DNA from: Nepenthes gracilis
Taxonomy: Eukaryota > Streptophyta > Magnoliopsida > Caryophyllales > Nepenthaceae
NCBI GenBank assembly: GCA_033239525.1
Contig: BSYO01000035.1
Location: 2,266,965-2,330,964 of the forward strand
DNA: 64,000 nucleotides
Direction: 5' to 3'
Below, piece after piece: positions 13,001-28,000 of this stretch; position 1 is the stretch's first letter; every line of letters starts with the position of its first letter. The notes under the pieces were generated by a model, which made no database searches, was not told the origin of the DNA, and saw nothing but the letters and a program-made list of their open reading frames with translations. Position numbers and translations under genes: made by a program.

Positions 13001-16000
13001 TCTTATTGATATATTTGTGGTTGGTTATTTAGCTGCAGGCATGAGCCATGAGTTGTAATCTGTTACACGTGTATTGAGGGGCATATACCCATGTACTGGA
13101 TTCAACTGAAAGGGGAGCGAATTACACTTTTTGTTCACTCTGTCTACTCTCTCTCTTTTCCCTCTTTCTTCTTTGTCTCTACGATTTCTCGTTCCCTGTT
13201 ACCCTTCAAATCTTTTGATCTCATGTCGTCTTTCCCTCAACCAGGACTCTTCCTTACTCTGCTCTGTCCAATTTGAGTTGTGTGCTTGAAGTTGTATCAA
13301 GGTGCCCTTTTCTATCCTAAGGACTTTGTATTTATGAGGCGCAGGACCCTTTATTCTGGGTGTTTGTTGTCTATTCTCCTGAGAAGTTGTTGGTGGTTTT
13401 CCTGAGAAGGAATTATCAGCCATTCTCTTGAGGTGGATTTGCTGGTTGTTCTGATTGGTTGCTAGATTGTTGACTTGCGCATTTGTAATTATGGATCTTG
13501 GAGAATTGTTTCTGATTATGGATAGCTATCCAGGTTACTGATGTGTCGTTGTTAAGGGATACAAAAATTGGCCAAGTATTGAGGGTTGGCAACTAGCTGC
13601 CTCTCATTAACTTTCCCCTTTTGTTCTGCCATTATACGCATGCACCTAATGCTGCAGTATTCTTTCAGTTCTCTGGCATCTCGATGACCCGGTAATACGG
13701 CATGCTGTCATCCGTCTTATAGATGAGGCCTGTGAATCTGACCGAGTTGATTGTTGTTCGATCCCTAGACCAGGTTGCTGATAACTCTTGACTCTGATAG
13801 TTTGTACCTGTCATCTTGATTTCAACCTGAGGCCGGTGGATTTAGGTTAGCTTTAATTTTGATTAGACCCATCGCTTATTAGTTGGACATGGGGGCTTGG
13901 ATTTTCATCTGGTTGAAGATGGTATTCGTGAAAATATTTCTAAAGCTCTAAGTGCTTAGGGATGCAAGTAAATAGAGAAATGCTTTTATTTCTGTCTCCT
14001 GGGGCACTTCTTACTGTCTTTCATAGCTCCTCTCTACCTCTGAATATTGATAGGCATTTGAGGTTTGAATGAGCATTGCCTTTTCTAAGAGGAAAATTGG
14101 GATAGCCTAGAAATGATTGACAAGAATTGAATGAAATAAAAGGTTTGCATGTGCGAGAGAATTCTGGATTGTAGGGTTCAGTGAGGGTCCAACAAATGTA
14201 TCTTTTACTCCTACATTGCAAAGGGGTTGCTTCTTGATTTGATCCTGTGACCTCTATGAAGCAACAACATTGTTGCTTCGGGCTAAATTTTAAGAAGTGG
14301 AAATCTTGGGCAGGGTGTTTGTGACTATGGCTTATTTAGAAACTATGAATTGGATACTTTTGTGGAGGATTAACATATTGTAATTTCCACCAATAAGTTT
14401 TGTAATTACCCTATTCTTTACATAGTTTTGAATAGCTTTATTTTATTTTTTAGTATGCTATTATTAGGGGTGTGTTCCGTTTTTTGAATCGAACCGGTCA
14501 AACCAGATTGGCAAAAATAAAAACCATAACTAAATCGATTTAATCAGTTAACTAGTCAAAAGGTTAACTGATTAATTGGTTCTAGTATATCGGCTAGCCT
14601 GGTTTTAAATATTATAACATTTCCACTATAATTATAAAAATATTTCATGTGAAATTTATTATTCTAAAACACATATAATATATTAATGTATAAAATATAA
14701 CTTTTAAATAATAATTTAGCAACCAGATACCAATAATGTAAGTTTTATATAACTGTAAATACTCATCTTTCTTGACTTCAAATGCCTTGTGAATATTGAT
14801 TGACTCAATAAATTATCAATATTAATAAGATAATACTCGTTTGTCGAGTAAAATATTTCTACAAATAACAAAATAAGACATTTATACAAAATTATTATTA
14901 TTTTTTTAACCTTTTGGATTTATATACATGTATGGTTAGTTTGGATAATCTTTAATTTGAAAACCAATAGCCTGAAACCCCAATAAACAATTTTACTCCT
15001 CCTTGAAACTGAATCAAGTGGTTTGATTATCCTAATTTTCAGTTCAGTTTTAAATGTTTCTGTTCGAGCTATCAGGACAACAGTTTTTATGAATACCCTG
15101 AGGTATTATGTGATGGTTATATAGAGGTGTGAATATCCTATTTCTCTTTCTTCTTTGGTTCCTAGAACTGCTTAGCCATGATGGTGAAAATTAATGTTTT
15201 GTGTGAAAATTGGTGTCGGCTCACTGAACTTCAATTTTTGGGTCTTCAAATATGGCATGGTTCCTTAGCTTGTGGAAAACTTTTGTGCAGCAACTTTTGC
15301 ATTATAGAAGGACCTGATACAGTTCAGGATTTTGTTCAGATGCAGATACAAGAGATCCAAGATAACATAAACAGTAGGCGTAATAAGATTTTTCTTCTCA
15401 TGGAGGAGGTGAAGTTTGTTGAACGAGTATTTTGTGGTAGTTTGTTATTGATCCCATTATTGCTGTTAAAGTGTTTGTGAAATGAGCAATCTTGATTCTC
15501 TCATAATGTAATCTGTTTACTTTGATACATTGAAGAAAATATCAGTATCGATATTGATCAATGTCCTATCGATATCGGATATGTATTAGTATCGGATATA
15601 TAGGAAACAATTTCTAAAAATCGTAAGCTGACTGAGACGTATTAGTTGATATTTTGAATATTAGCCAATAAATTGCAATTTTTGATGCAAATTTCAGTCG
15701 ATATTTATCGGTATTGGGGGCTCCTGATGCCGATATTTTCCGAAAGCGCAAGAATATTGCGATATGCTTTTGTATTGGTTGATACAGCCAATAAGGTTGT
15801 GCTAGCTTACGATTTTTACAATTTGTTTTATTTATTTGATATATCTGATATTTATACGTATTATTCAATATGTTTGATATATATATGACTGCGATAAATA
15901 CTGATATTGATATCAATACTAGTACCGATATTTTTATCCATGATTGTGATATTATTGATTGGGAAACATATGGCAATATTGTTTTAATATTGGGAAATAT

Positions 16001-19000
16001 AGGTGTAGATGGCCCAATACGAATACAAATGGGCCATTTTTATATCATTGGTTTGATTCAGTCTTCTCATGCCATGTTGTAGGTTAGAAGATTACGAGTT
16101 CAGCAGCGGATAAAGGAGATATGGAATGTTGATGAAACTAGGGAGGAGGTGGCAAATGAAATGCCTGACATTCCATCATCTATTCCTTTCCTTCCTCACG
16201 TGGTAATTCTCTGGCAAAACAACTGAGAAAAGGTTCAAAACTACTGAGAAAAGGTTCAAAACTATTGAGAAAAGGTTCAAAGAAACTCTTAAAGGAGGAA
16301 AAGTTTGTGACAAATCAGAACATGTGGGGCAAATATTGGTTGATTTATCGGAATATATCATATTTATAATCCCTAATCAGAGAACTTGAAAATATGATAA
16401 TCTTGCCAGTAGTACAAACCGATCTTTAGAGAGAGTGCCGGGACTGGAAATAATATAATGTGTAAACAGTAATATTTGGATCTGCAAGATTTTTTTGGTA
16501 TCCTTCCTGCTCACCATATGATTTCTTCTATTGCCTGTTTCTACAGTTAAAGAGTCACGAGATGAGGACATGGTTCCTTATGCACTATTCACTAGAATTT
16601 TACTTTGAAAAATCTGTGCTTTGCATGGATGACAAAATCAAAATTTGATATCAGTATCGGTATTGGGTGATGCATATCCGTGTCGGATGTTTCAAATGAA
16701 AAAAATTGTCATGAATCAAAACCCGTGGGGCAAATAATGGCCAATTTATTGGGAAATATCATATGTCTTAGTCGATATTTTGAATATACGCCAGTAAAAA
16801 ATTGTTGATATGATGACATATTGAATTCTTATTTTGGAAAACATCGGTATCAAGGCCCCCTAACACTAACATATATAAGCCAATACTTCACATATCGATG
16901 TCTCATTCCATAGCTTGTTTCCTTTTTCCTCTAATGTACTTGAAAATCGATGTTGTCCTGTATGATTTGGTGCTTATATTGTTCATTTTCTATTTACATG
17001 TAGACGTCAAAGACTTTGGAGCAGCACTACTTGATGAGCTTTTCAATGATATCTGGGATTATTCTCTTCGGGGGTCTTCTTGCACCAAGTGTAAGATCAT
17101 GAAGCTAGTTTATGTTTTGCATATGCTTTCATCGAATTGTCTAAGTTTTACCAAACAATGTTTTCTCCTTTTATGGTTCATTGGATCTCGTCATATGTTC
17201 TCCTTTTCCTCTATGATTTACCCAAAACGGTATTCTTTCTTAAATCTAGATTCCGGTGTTAGGTACATTATTTTGTGGGCCAGCACTTTGCAACCGTTTT
17301 GCAACCAAGTCTTCCCTTGGCCCAGCCTACACTCCCTCAGGGATTTCTATATATTTGTGAGACTAAGTTACACGGGTAGAAAGACTTTCAATTATGGGAC
17401 AAAGCCCAAACTTTTATTGATGTCTTACCCCCTACACTGGTAAATCTCTCATTTAGTCTTACCCCCTTGCCAAACTAGGGAACAATTCTACCGTATTTAT
17501 AAACCCAAGTGACAACTGGTTATGTGGTTCAGTGGTTGAGTGGTTAAAAGTCATAGGCCACTTGCTTGGCTACTTCCTTTTGTTAGTTGCAACTGATGTC
17601 CTAAACTCAGTTAAAGAACTGCTCCCAGGCACTCTATCAGAACTGCCACCGGTAACTTCACATGTTGCTTTAGGTGCCTTCAATGAAGTGCTTCGTTTGA
17701 TTGCCAAGATCTGCAACCACATCACCATTTGTGTACCCTGGACTCCTTCCCGCCTTACTGAGTCGAATTGTTTTGTGCCGAGTCCTTCAAAACCAAACTA
17801 CCCTACCCAAACTTACCCAGCAAAATTGTCTGAATCCCTTCTTTGCTTTGGGCCTTCCCTTTGACTTGGAGTCCACGTGACCAACACGACACAGGGCTCA
17901 GGCACATGTGTCTCACCTCCTAGGCATGGATGCTAAGGGACTGACAATTCATGTTGTTGAATTTGATTATAGTTTTTCCTTTTGCTTCAGTTTCCAATAA
18001 ATATTAAGCTCCTGCAGAGTCTAGTTTTAATTATGCCAACAATTGGGCTACGGGCACTCTAATTCTGCTTAAATGGTGGTGCTTAGTTCATATTGGCTGG
18101 ATAATAGATGCATTTATTTGGATGCAGAAACATTATTCCCTGCTGTAGATATCACATAGTTTATTCATCAAATCAGCTTGTTTAGTCATCTACAAGTTAT
18201 TAACTATTGAAAAAAAAAAAGGATAATTCTGTAATTGGTTATATGGATACCTTTTAATTCACGATCACAGAATTACTAAAAATATATTCAATAAATATTG
18301 TAGTAATTAGGTTGTTCTATTGTGTCTTGAAGGTTACGAATTTAAATCACAGAATAACTTTTTTGTAATATAGGGGATTAAGTTCTGTACATTTGCTCCT
18401 TCCCAAACCTTATGATATGGAAGTATATACATTGTTCAGCCCTCATTAGGTAAAATAAATGCCCAATTCATATTTTTCGAAGTACCAGGCTCTTGCCTGA
18501 GAATTGTTTAGTAATTCACAGTCAAGTGAATAGTTAAGGGTTCAAATTTATCATGAATTTTTGCATTTTATTTTTATTTGAGCAAAGAAGAAATGAAAGC
18601 TAGCCCTGAACCATGGAAAACATCTATAGTTATTTGTTTTTTACCCCACTTTTGAGTTCGTGAAATTAAATCCTCTCTTTGCTATGGCTAAGACATCCCT
18701 TGTTATATCTGCTATTGAGAATCCTCTTTCTCAATAAGACAATAAGGAAGTCTTCTTTTCTTTCCACTCAATCATCTTAGTTGAAAGATTTCACAGTTTG
18801 ATCTGTTTATTTAGATGAAAAAGGAAACACAAATTGAAGGTAATCAAGTTGAATGGTACGGAACATGTAGAGCAGGAAATGTTTGACATGTCTTTGGAGT
18901 GAGAGGGAATGCAGGTAAATGGAGTTTGCATGTTAGTAAAAACTTGACTGTTAAATTCCTAAAGTTGGAATCTTATAAAAGGACACTTTTATGGGGCTAA

Positions 19001-22000
19001 AGTATCAATGTCCTACACATATCAGACACTGGTACTCCTAATACGTGTCTAATTTCTTTTATTTCTTTTAAATTCTAACTTGTTCAAACATGTTTTGGAC
19101 ACAATTGGGATGTTTTGAATCAATTTTGAACACACTTGAGACATATTTTTATTCGAAATTTTTGCTTATGTTTGGTATTTTTTAGCTATTACAAAATATA
19201 AAATGGTAAAGTTAAAATATAGATATTGATTGATATATAAAAATTTTAATATATTAAGTTTTGTCTTTATAATTTAAGTTATATTATTATTATTATTTTA
19301 CTGTAACAGCTTGCTGATGATGATGTTATTGCATGACTCATTTATATTTTTCATGTGAAAATTTTGTATTGAATAAATAATAAATATGTATTTTTATTCA
19401 TAATTTAATATATAATAGTGTTATTTATTGATTAGAAAAATAATAAATTATGATTTTAATTAATGTGTCCCCAGTGTACTTCTAACGTGTCGTGTTTTCA
19501 TTTTTAGAAAAATATTGTGTCAGCATGTTATCATTGTGTCTGTGTCCTTGTTTCTTATGGTGGGATTAGATGCACATTTTAGTTCAGTTTTCATTAATTT
19601 CTGATTCTTGGTTATGTTAGGAACAAAGGCAACATAATTTCTTATGTTGCACCTTATAAAAAGCCCAAATTCAGCATGAATTAGTAAAAAGTGCTTTTTG
19701 TTTTTTCAGCTGGAGCTGAAATTAGGTTTAGGTGGTACCTCCTATGAAGATTTCATTCGTAGCATGCACTTGCCTCTGCAATTAAGGTATGTCCTGACTC
19801 AATTTCTTTTCAATTTAAGCTATAGTTCTTGAGATTTCATGATAATTGAGGTTAATTTGGTGCTGAGCTACCCATTTGAAGGGCCAATACTTGGTTCCAT
19901 GGGATGAAATATCGACCTATTTCCAGAATATAAACCGATTTGTATTAATATCATGCCCTTGTTGCGAATATTTCCCAATATAGCTACAAAATTGTGACAT
20001 GTTGCATTATCAGCAATATATCGGCCGATAAACCTGAAATTTTCCAATGTTAACAATTTCTATATCTAGTTGAAGGATCCAATTTAATTGTGCAAGTTGT
20101 TGAATATACTTCAATCTCAAGTCTACCTATGGCTGTGGATGAAAATATAAGTTTTGGAATTGCTTGCAATTGTATTGATATCAGATAATATATATCAGTA
20201 TTGGATATATTAAAAGAAAAAAAAATTAAAAAAATTATAAGCTAATAGAGTTATATTGGCCGATATATTATGATATATCACCGATTTGGAAACAATTCGC
20301 GATATTGTTTTAGTATTAGGAAATATGGGTATTAGGGGATACATACTAATACATATTTGCTAATATTGTAAATATTGGTCAATATTTACATCAACGCCTA
20401 CGATAGGATCAATCATCTTGGTAGGAATTGTTTTAAAATTGGAAATTTATGAATTTTAAGGATTTTTGGCTGATATTTTCCATTGAGATTTTGATTTGCA
20501 AACAAAAGATTTCATCCAATACTTCAAATATTACTGCAGCTGTGAGCGATGCTGATATTTTTGCCCATGTATAGTTCACTTCACACGAACTCAATCTCCC
20601 ATCTTATCTAGCAGAAAAAGGAACCTTTGATTTCTGCACAGATAGTTGGCTATCATGGAATTTGATGTGTTTAGGTATACGATGCAGTCAATTTTAGTTG
20701 CATGCGGTTCACTGTCTGGGCCTATTAAGGTCTTTGTCGATTACTAATCTATGATTGGCATTACTAACATCTGTGTACTTCACTTTTTTTCCCCTCTAAA
20801 TTCAGTCAAGTCGATCCCATTGTAGCGTCCTTTGCAGGCGGAGCAGTGGGAGTAATTTCAGCCTTGATGTTAATTGAAGCTAACAATGTCATTCAACAAC
20901 AGCAAAAAAGGTGCAAATACTGTCATGGAACTGGTTAGTATATATGTATATATATGTAATTATTTATTTATTCTCAAATTTCTGGTTTCTTGATTTAAAT
21001 CACTTTGTAGTATGGATGAAAATATTAATATCGGTATTGATCGTGGCAATATCAGTATCAAATATATTAGACAATAAGTATCGGTATTAAATATATCAAA
21101 AGAGAAAAAATTTTTTAAAATCGTAAATTAATAGGGCCATATCGGCAATATATTAATAGTGGTCGTATCGACTAATATGTTATGATATATTTCTAATATA
21201 GAAAAATATTGTGACATATTGCCAATACTAGAATATGCCGCAATATTATCGCAGTATCGAGAATATTTGTATCAATGCTTTATATTTTATGGAGGGGTCC
21301 TATGTGAACAATGGGTAACTTTTGTAATGAAACTTCCTCTTTTACTCCCCCCCTATTTAATATGTACCACGAAAGAATAGTGTCATCACCTTTTGTGGGC
21401 TACATTTGCAGATGGTATTGTTTTAATATATGAAAGTAGAGTAGGTATAGAAATAAAATTAGCACATTTAATTGAGACTCTTGTATCTAAAAGATTTAAG
21501 TTAGTAGAGATAAAACCGAATATGTAAAAGTGTGATTTTAGTAATTTTAGACAGGATAATGAACAAATTGAAGTTAGACCTAGATATTCTTAATCTATTA
21601 GGTTTTGTTATCTTAATGTTATAATTTTAAAAAATGGTGAAATTAATGATGATGTGACATATAAGACCAATTTTGGTTGGTTAAAGTAGAGAACTGCATT
21701 GAGTGTGTTTTGTGATTGAAATATACTCTAAAATTTAAAGGGAAAAATTTTATAAGGTAGCTATCAGCCTTGCTATACATAAAGGATTTAAATATCAGGA
21801 ATTAAATAAAAATATAAACAAAAAGCATGCAATGTAGGGATAATATTGTTAAGATTGATGATTTGAGTTATATTAGAAGATAAGATAATGAATGATAGTA
21901 TCTGTAAGTTGCTAGAAGATTGATAAGGGAAAGATATTTTAAGTTAGTTCAAACACTTAAAATGTAGGCCAAATAAAATACTTGTAAAAAATGTGAATTA

Positions 22001-25000
22001 GTTGTTTTTTTTTTTTTTAAAAAAAAAAAAGAAGAAGAGGCAAACCAAGGAAAACATGGAGTAAATTGATAAAAATAATTTAAAACTGTTTTTATTTTTG
22101 GAAGATATTGTATTAAATCTAGTGGTATGGAGAAAACAAACTGATATAGTTGACTCTGCTTAATGAGACTTGATGCTTTGTTGTTGTTGCTTTTTGTGGG
22201 TGTATATCTAAATTTTGAATTCTTTGAAGCTAAGCTACTTTTTGTATGCAAAGAATACTTTGTTTATACCAATACGTTGAAATGTAAATTTACCCTAATG
22301 TTTTAATATAAAACTGACTTATTTACAAATAGGATTTGGTGCTAAGCAAATCATATTGATACCTTCCTAGTTTATCCGAAATGCTATAATTGCTATTGTA
22401 TCATTAAATACATATAACCATGGATGAAATTATTAGCTGGTATGTATTAATATCGGAAGACTTTGATCGGCCAATACTGATATTTCTCAATGTCGAGAAT
22501 TTTTTTCGTGATACGTCATCATCATGGCCTATATGGCTAATATGTAGGCTATTTTTTTTTTTTTCCTTCGTTTTGATCTTGAAATCAGAATGTTTTAAGT
22601 ATACATAAATCTCTTAATATGCATAAATCCATATGTTTTCAATAATTATAAAACATTCATAGATCAAAAATTTTAGGATATTTTAAAATCATTTTTAGAT
22701 ATCTCCATAATTAGAGCTATTAGCTGAACTAAAATTTCACTTGGTCGACTGAGTATGAAACCCTAGACTATGGTAAAATGCTAAATACTATAGATGCAAA
22801 ATAAAAAAAAGGGAATAAATGCTTTCTTTTTTGCCATTTTTTTCATATATAAATTGTTTTCTTTTGGGGTCAAGTTCTCATCCAAGTGCTTTAGGTGTTG
22901 GGACTACTAGAAGAGAGCAAAGGAACTTACATACTGATCAAAAAAGAATCTCTCTTGTCTTTTAGATAGAGTATAAAAAATGTGGTATGATATCAAAGTA
23001 TTGCTACCCTAAGTGAGCCATATTATACATGAGCTTTTGAGAATACATGTTGAAACTCCTTGTCAAAGTCAATTATGGCAAAATTCAGTTGTACATTAGT
23101 TGTAAGTATCGAGGAGTCCATTCATCACAAATTTGAGCTTAAGGCTTCTCGTCATTGTTGAAGAATTGCTTTTTTTTTTTTTTTACCATGACTCAGAGGT
23201 GAGTTGACAAAACAGAAGTTTGGATCTTATGATTTTGCCTATTCAGTAGTGAGTGAAATTCCCTGGCTTGCTTGTATTCCACTCCTTGAAAGTGCCCCCA
23301 CTCATTGACCAGGCCAACCCATTTACAGGCCAAAGTAGGCAAGGAAGAGGTTCTATCTTTAACTAAGAGGGAATAAAAAAAGAGTTCCACATCTACCCAG
23401 GCACAAACGACAAATAGGCGTGAGGAGAAATTGTCTAGCTGCATGTCATTACAGAATCCATTGTCAGCCGTGTAAATGACTAGTTTTCCCATATGATCTC
23501 ATTAAAGGAAATGGGATATTGGGATGCTTTCCTTGGTCCGTGTCTTCTGGATCCTATATTTATTTCCCTCAATGATTGAATGTGAAACCTACCAAAATGG
23601 CTAAAACTCCTCAATTAGGTAATTAAACGATTAAAGATAGTCAAATTTTAATATATAACTCATTTTTTTATGTAGTTAAGAGGGAGAAAATTGTGTCTGC
23701 GACGTCTGATATTAATATTTATTGGCTGATATTTATAGACATGATCGATGCCAATACCAATATTTTCATTCAGGAGCCATTGACAAGATGGCAGACACCT
23801 ACGTAGTAAGTCAACTTTTGAAGCTAGTGGCCAAACATATCTACTTGGCTCCAAAACCTATCCCTACTGTTATAATAGGCAATCATGTGCTTTTCAAGGT
23901 TAATTCAGTGTTTTTTTGGTAGAAAAATCAGTATCAGCTTGTCTAACTTAAAAGATATAAATGATTTGTGGGGACACCCTTAGGAGACTTGTGACGTTGC
24001 CTCCATTTATCTATCTACATTGACTAGCCCAGGCGAGAATTGATTAATAGATGAGATATTATATCATTCATGAGTATTTTAAAAGTGTCTCCTATATATT
24101 TCTCTAAAGATATTATTATAGAAATGTGGCACAAAAGATTCAATTTAGGAAAATAACTCATACACAGCTCATCCTGTGTGTTTAACTGAATAATAAATTA
24201 TCAATTCATGACATTAAATGACCGTTTTACTTAACCAAAAAAGGTGTTAGATGACTGGTTTCATGCCACTTTATATGAACATGTCATTGTGAATGCTATT
24301 TCAAAAATAGCCTTTTTAATGCAAGGAAGGAGAAGAAAGAAGAGAAGAGAAGAGGCAATCAAGAAGGTAGAAAGAGAAGCTAAAATTTTCCAATAATGAT
24401 TCAATTTATCAATTACTCCAACAAAAATAAGGTCCTAATTTAGAGACACCCTATTAAGTTAACTAGAAAATATAGTTTTCTAATAAATGATGACCTAAAA
24501 TAAGGTAATGATGGAAAAATAGACCTTCTATTTGTGTTTTAATGACTATTAAAGTTATAAAATTTTAGGAATCTTGACAACAATAATAAAGGCTTATATC
24601 TACTAAGGGTCAGTTATATACATTCATTTTTGTCATTCTATTCGATTTATCCTCCGTTAATACAAATAATTTTAATTTTTTTTACTACATTGTTCCAATT
24701 TTTTATATTTACTCTTTTTTTTCCCCCTTCAAGCATAACTAACTTTCATTTTCTCACGAATGCTTCCTGTGGCATATGTTCTAAGTGCATGAACTATCTC
24801 AAATGCCATTTCCTCATTTTATCTTCTATAAGTGCAGCTTTTAAATATTTATAGATGTTATTGTCTCTTATATTATGTTTTAGTATGATTCTGCTCATTT
24901 AGTACTCTGATCTCTGTAACACTTAATTTTTGTATATGTTGTTTGATCATTCAATATTATGATCTGTAAAGCACATCAAATTACTATGATAAAACTTTAA

Positions 25001-28000
25001 ATAAACTAATAAATCAAATTTATGAGATGTCTGCCTCGCTATTTCCTTCCATATCTTCAGAAGGGAGATTGTTCTTACTACTTAGATGGTTTTGTTGTTA
25101 ATGGAGGATGAGAATATCGTATTTTATCTGGAACATTGAAATTGTGATCTTTTTTTTTCCCTCTCTTTCATATCGTCATTGACAACCGTTTTTATTGAAA
25201 GTTGTTATGGTCCTCACAAATGAAAGACTTCCGTATTCATCCAACAAACAAAATTAAATATTAGGTAAATGAATGGTAGAGATTAAATGATCATTTAAAT
25301 CACTTGATATAATATGTACCATTTATCCATTCAACTTTTAACTGTAATTGTTGGATGAATATGAAAATTTTTTCATTGGGTGAGTCATAACAGAACTCTC
25401 CTTTATTATTGTTCTAGTTTCATCCAATTTTTTCATCGTTGGATTTGTTTCCCTTTTTTGGTCTGTATGAATAGGATACTTGGCCTGTGCTCGATGCTCA
25501 GCTAGTGGTGTGTGCCTAAAAACTGAACCAATTTCAATATCCGGTGATCCTCCTCGCCTTCTTCAAGCACCGACCGCTCAACGATGTACAAACTGTTCTG
25601 GAGCAGGAAAGGTATTAGCAAAAGCTTAATCTTAGAACATGAACGAAAATATCAGTATCAAAAATGCGTATCTATATCAGTCATCGTGGATGCAAATTTT
25701 TTTCTTAATATCACATCAAATGTGAGTTATATACTAAGACTTGACAATTTTTAATAATTGATTTATCTATTTGAGGAGTTTTAAAAATTTTTGATATCCT
25801 TAAAGATCGTTAAAATGTATCCTGAAAATTTTAATATTTGCATGTTTTGTACTTTTTTTACATGCTTCTTAGAAAATTTATGATTTTGTGTATATTCAAA
25901 AGGTGTCTATTTAAGCTTCCCAATGCTAAATGAAGGAAAATATAGGTGATATATAGTCATATCAGCTGATATTTGAAGTATTAATTAATATATTGTGATA
26001 TCTAGATATTATCCCACTATTGGGAAATATCAAGCTACTTAATCTTTTATAAATGAACAATCACTTTGTCCTTCACAATAGGGGGCTCTCACTGTAGATT
26101 TATATTGGCCAATATTTAAATTATTGTTCAATGTTTTCATCCTTGTTAGTACTTTTGGTTGTCAGTGCTGTTGCTTGGGTAAATTAGAGGGAACATTTTT
26201 TTTTATTTTATTTTGAAAAAATATTTAAAACCTACCGAATAATGCCTGGATTGGTCCTCTTTTCATGACATTCCTACTCTCATTTTAATAGTTACTCTGT
26301 CGGCGTTTGCCCGTGTAAATATGTGTGGACAGCAAGCACATATAGGCGCAAACACTTATATGATTTACTTATTTGTATTGAACACGTGGATGAAATATCA
26401 CTGTTGATATTAATATCTATTTTAATCATATCGGTATCCAATATATTGGACAAAACTTCGGAGCAGGTGGATCATTTATGATGAAGAGAATAAACTTCAA
26501 GAGAATGATTTCTAATACTAGTGTAGTCATATCGAGTAATATATTGGTTAAATATTGGGTATATCGACTGAATATTGGGCATATGAGTTGTATATTGCAT
26601 TATATTGCAAATACACAATATATTGTGATATAATTATGATATCGAGAAATATTGGTATCGGGTGTCCGATATCAATATATATCGGCTGATATTTATAATA
26701 TCATCTGATATTTTCATCTATGATTGAACACCATTTAACCTAAAAGCCTACGCTAATGTGTCATGTGCCGGTACATGTTATGTTCCCGTTCCAAGGCCCA
26801 AATTATCAGAATATTTTATTCCTTAAATCCATAATTATCTTAATCTGATTTTGAAATCAAATCCAAAAAAATTCAATTTCTTTATTTCACCAACTTGAAT
26901 CCAAACTAACATCGCGACACGAGCATGTAAATTACTCAAATAACAATATAATATTCAAGTCACAAGATTCAAAAGTTATGCTCGAAAGTGGCCAAACATT
27001 GATAGCTAAACGATTTCAAATTAAACGAAAGGAAAAAGTGTCTTAACTAATGTCATATCATTGTAGACATAAACTGTATGCAAATTACCGTTTAACTAAT
27101 ACAATTTCATGATAAGCTTAGTACAACAGAGATTAAAATAATTAAAACTAAAAGTTAATATTCTGCCCTTAAATTAAAATAAAATATTAAAACATTCTAT
27201 ATCATAACAACAATCTTCCGAACAACCATTCTTTCGATCCAATCCTCCTGCAAGTAATTCGAGCCCACTAATCTGAAGGGCTAGCAAAATTAAAGTAAGA
27301 GTGAGTTAATTGCTCAATATGACATATATTTTCATATGTAGATGTATATCAATGAAACATGTTGGAATTTATGCCATGATAAAAAATTTAAAATTTGATA
27401 ATATCATTTTTAGATAATTCATGCCAAAGCTATATTCTAATGATCAAACTGTGTCAAAATTTGTACAATAATATAAATCTTGTCAAAAATGTGTAAATAT
27501 ATAAAACATGCTTTAATCATGTTAACATACGAAAATGACTAATGATCAGTGATGATCTTGCCAACAAATAGTGAATATCGATATTTAGGTTATGATTATT
27601 TTTAAATAATCAAAGATCATACGTTACTATTTACGACTTATAAGTGGGTGTCTATATATAACTTTGTAGATGAGGCTGAACGTTATTTTTCTAACCCACA
27701 GATGATTGGTTCGACCTTTGATTAATTAATAATGTATTAGAATATATTTGAATATATTATGTCAATTCTCTGCAATAGTTTATACTTAATTCCACAGAAA
27801 ACTTTACTCAAATATGAACATTTCTTAATTTTTTCTTATACCGGAGAAAAATACTTTTTAATCAAAATTTATGTAGAATTTTTCTTTATATTTCTTTAAA
27901 TGCATGATATGTTGTAAAATTATAGATATGCAAAAACAATAAAGTAGAAATTGAAGACATGTAGGAGTTTAAAGGTATAATTTGTAAAAATGTAAAACCT

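Larger units (their letters stand above)
7712..13299 (+). mobile_element. decayed Ty3/gypsy chromovirus (Reina-like) in OR intron 1
   Basis: LTRs at 7712-8200 and 12805-13299 bound an internal region with gag, protease, RT, RNase H, integrase and a C-terminal chromodomain-like segment, in Ty3/gypsy order. The total length (5.6 kb) and short LTRs fit the Reina lineage of chromoviruses, which is an inference from size and domain order. Flanking AGATG (7707-7711) and AGGTG (13300-13304) form a target duplication with one mismatch. The reading frames are broken by many stops and frameshifts, so the element is not autonomous. It lies in the same direction as OR, so its LTR signals could act on the host transcript. 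Confidence 0.93.
20934..25474 (+). other. OR intron 6 background
   Basis: Apart from the three repeat copies listed, the 4.5-kb intron holds a T8-10/A10 homopolymer pair near 22004-22030 and a 99-codon minus-strand open frame at 23193-23492 that I do not recognise. The remainder is ordinary AT-rich sequence with 'taaatgatcatttaaatcac'-type palindromes near 25284. No further exon is needed, because OR is continuous in phase across it. Confidence 0.5.

Noticed and set aside
7712..13299. Possible endogenous pararetrovirus
   Set aside because: True LTRs, a target duplication, a polypurine tract and an integrase with chromodomain-like tail identify a Ty3/gypsy retrotransposon. There is no movement protein or virus-type coat protein.
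16898..17443. 181-codon open frame on the plus strand in OR introns 3-4
   Set aside because: It overlaps OR exon 4 in a different frame, and the OR frame is supported by strong homology and splice phase. The longer frame is hydrophobic without motifs.
17532..17864. 110-codon open frame in OR intron 4
   Set aside because: No recognisable domain, no splice support, and it lies in a GC-richer insertion of unknown kind. Kept only as part of that block.
23193..23492. 99-codon minus-strand open frame in OR intron 6
   Set aside because: Somewhat protein-like, but no family recognised, no promoter or partner exon, and possibly a fragment of a mobile element.
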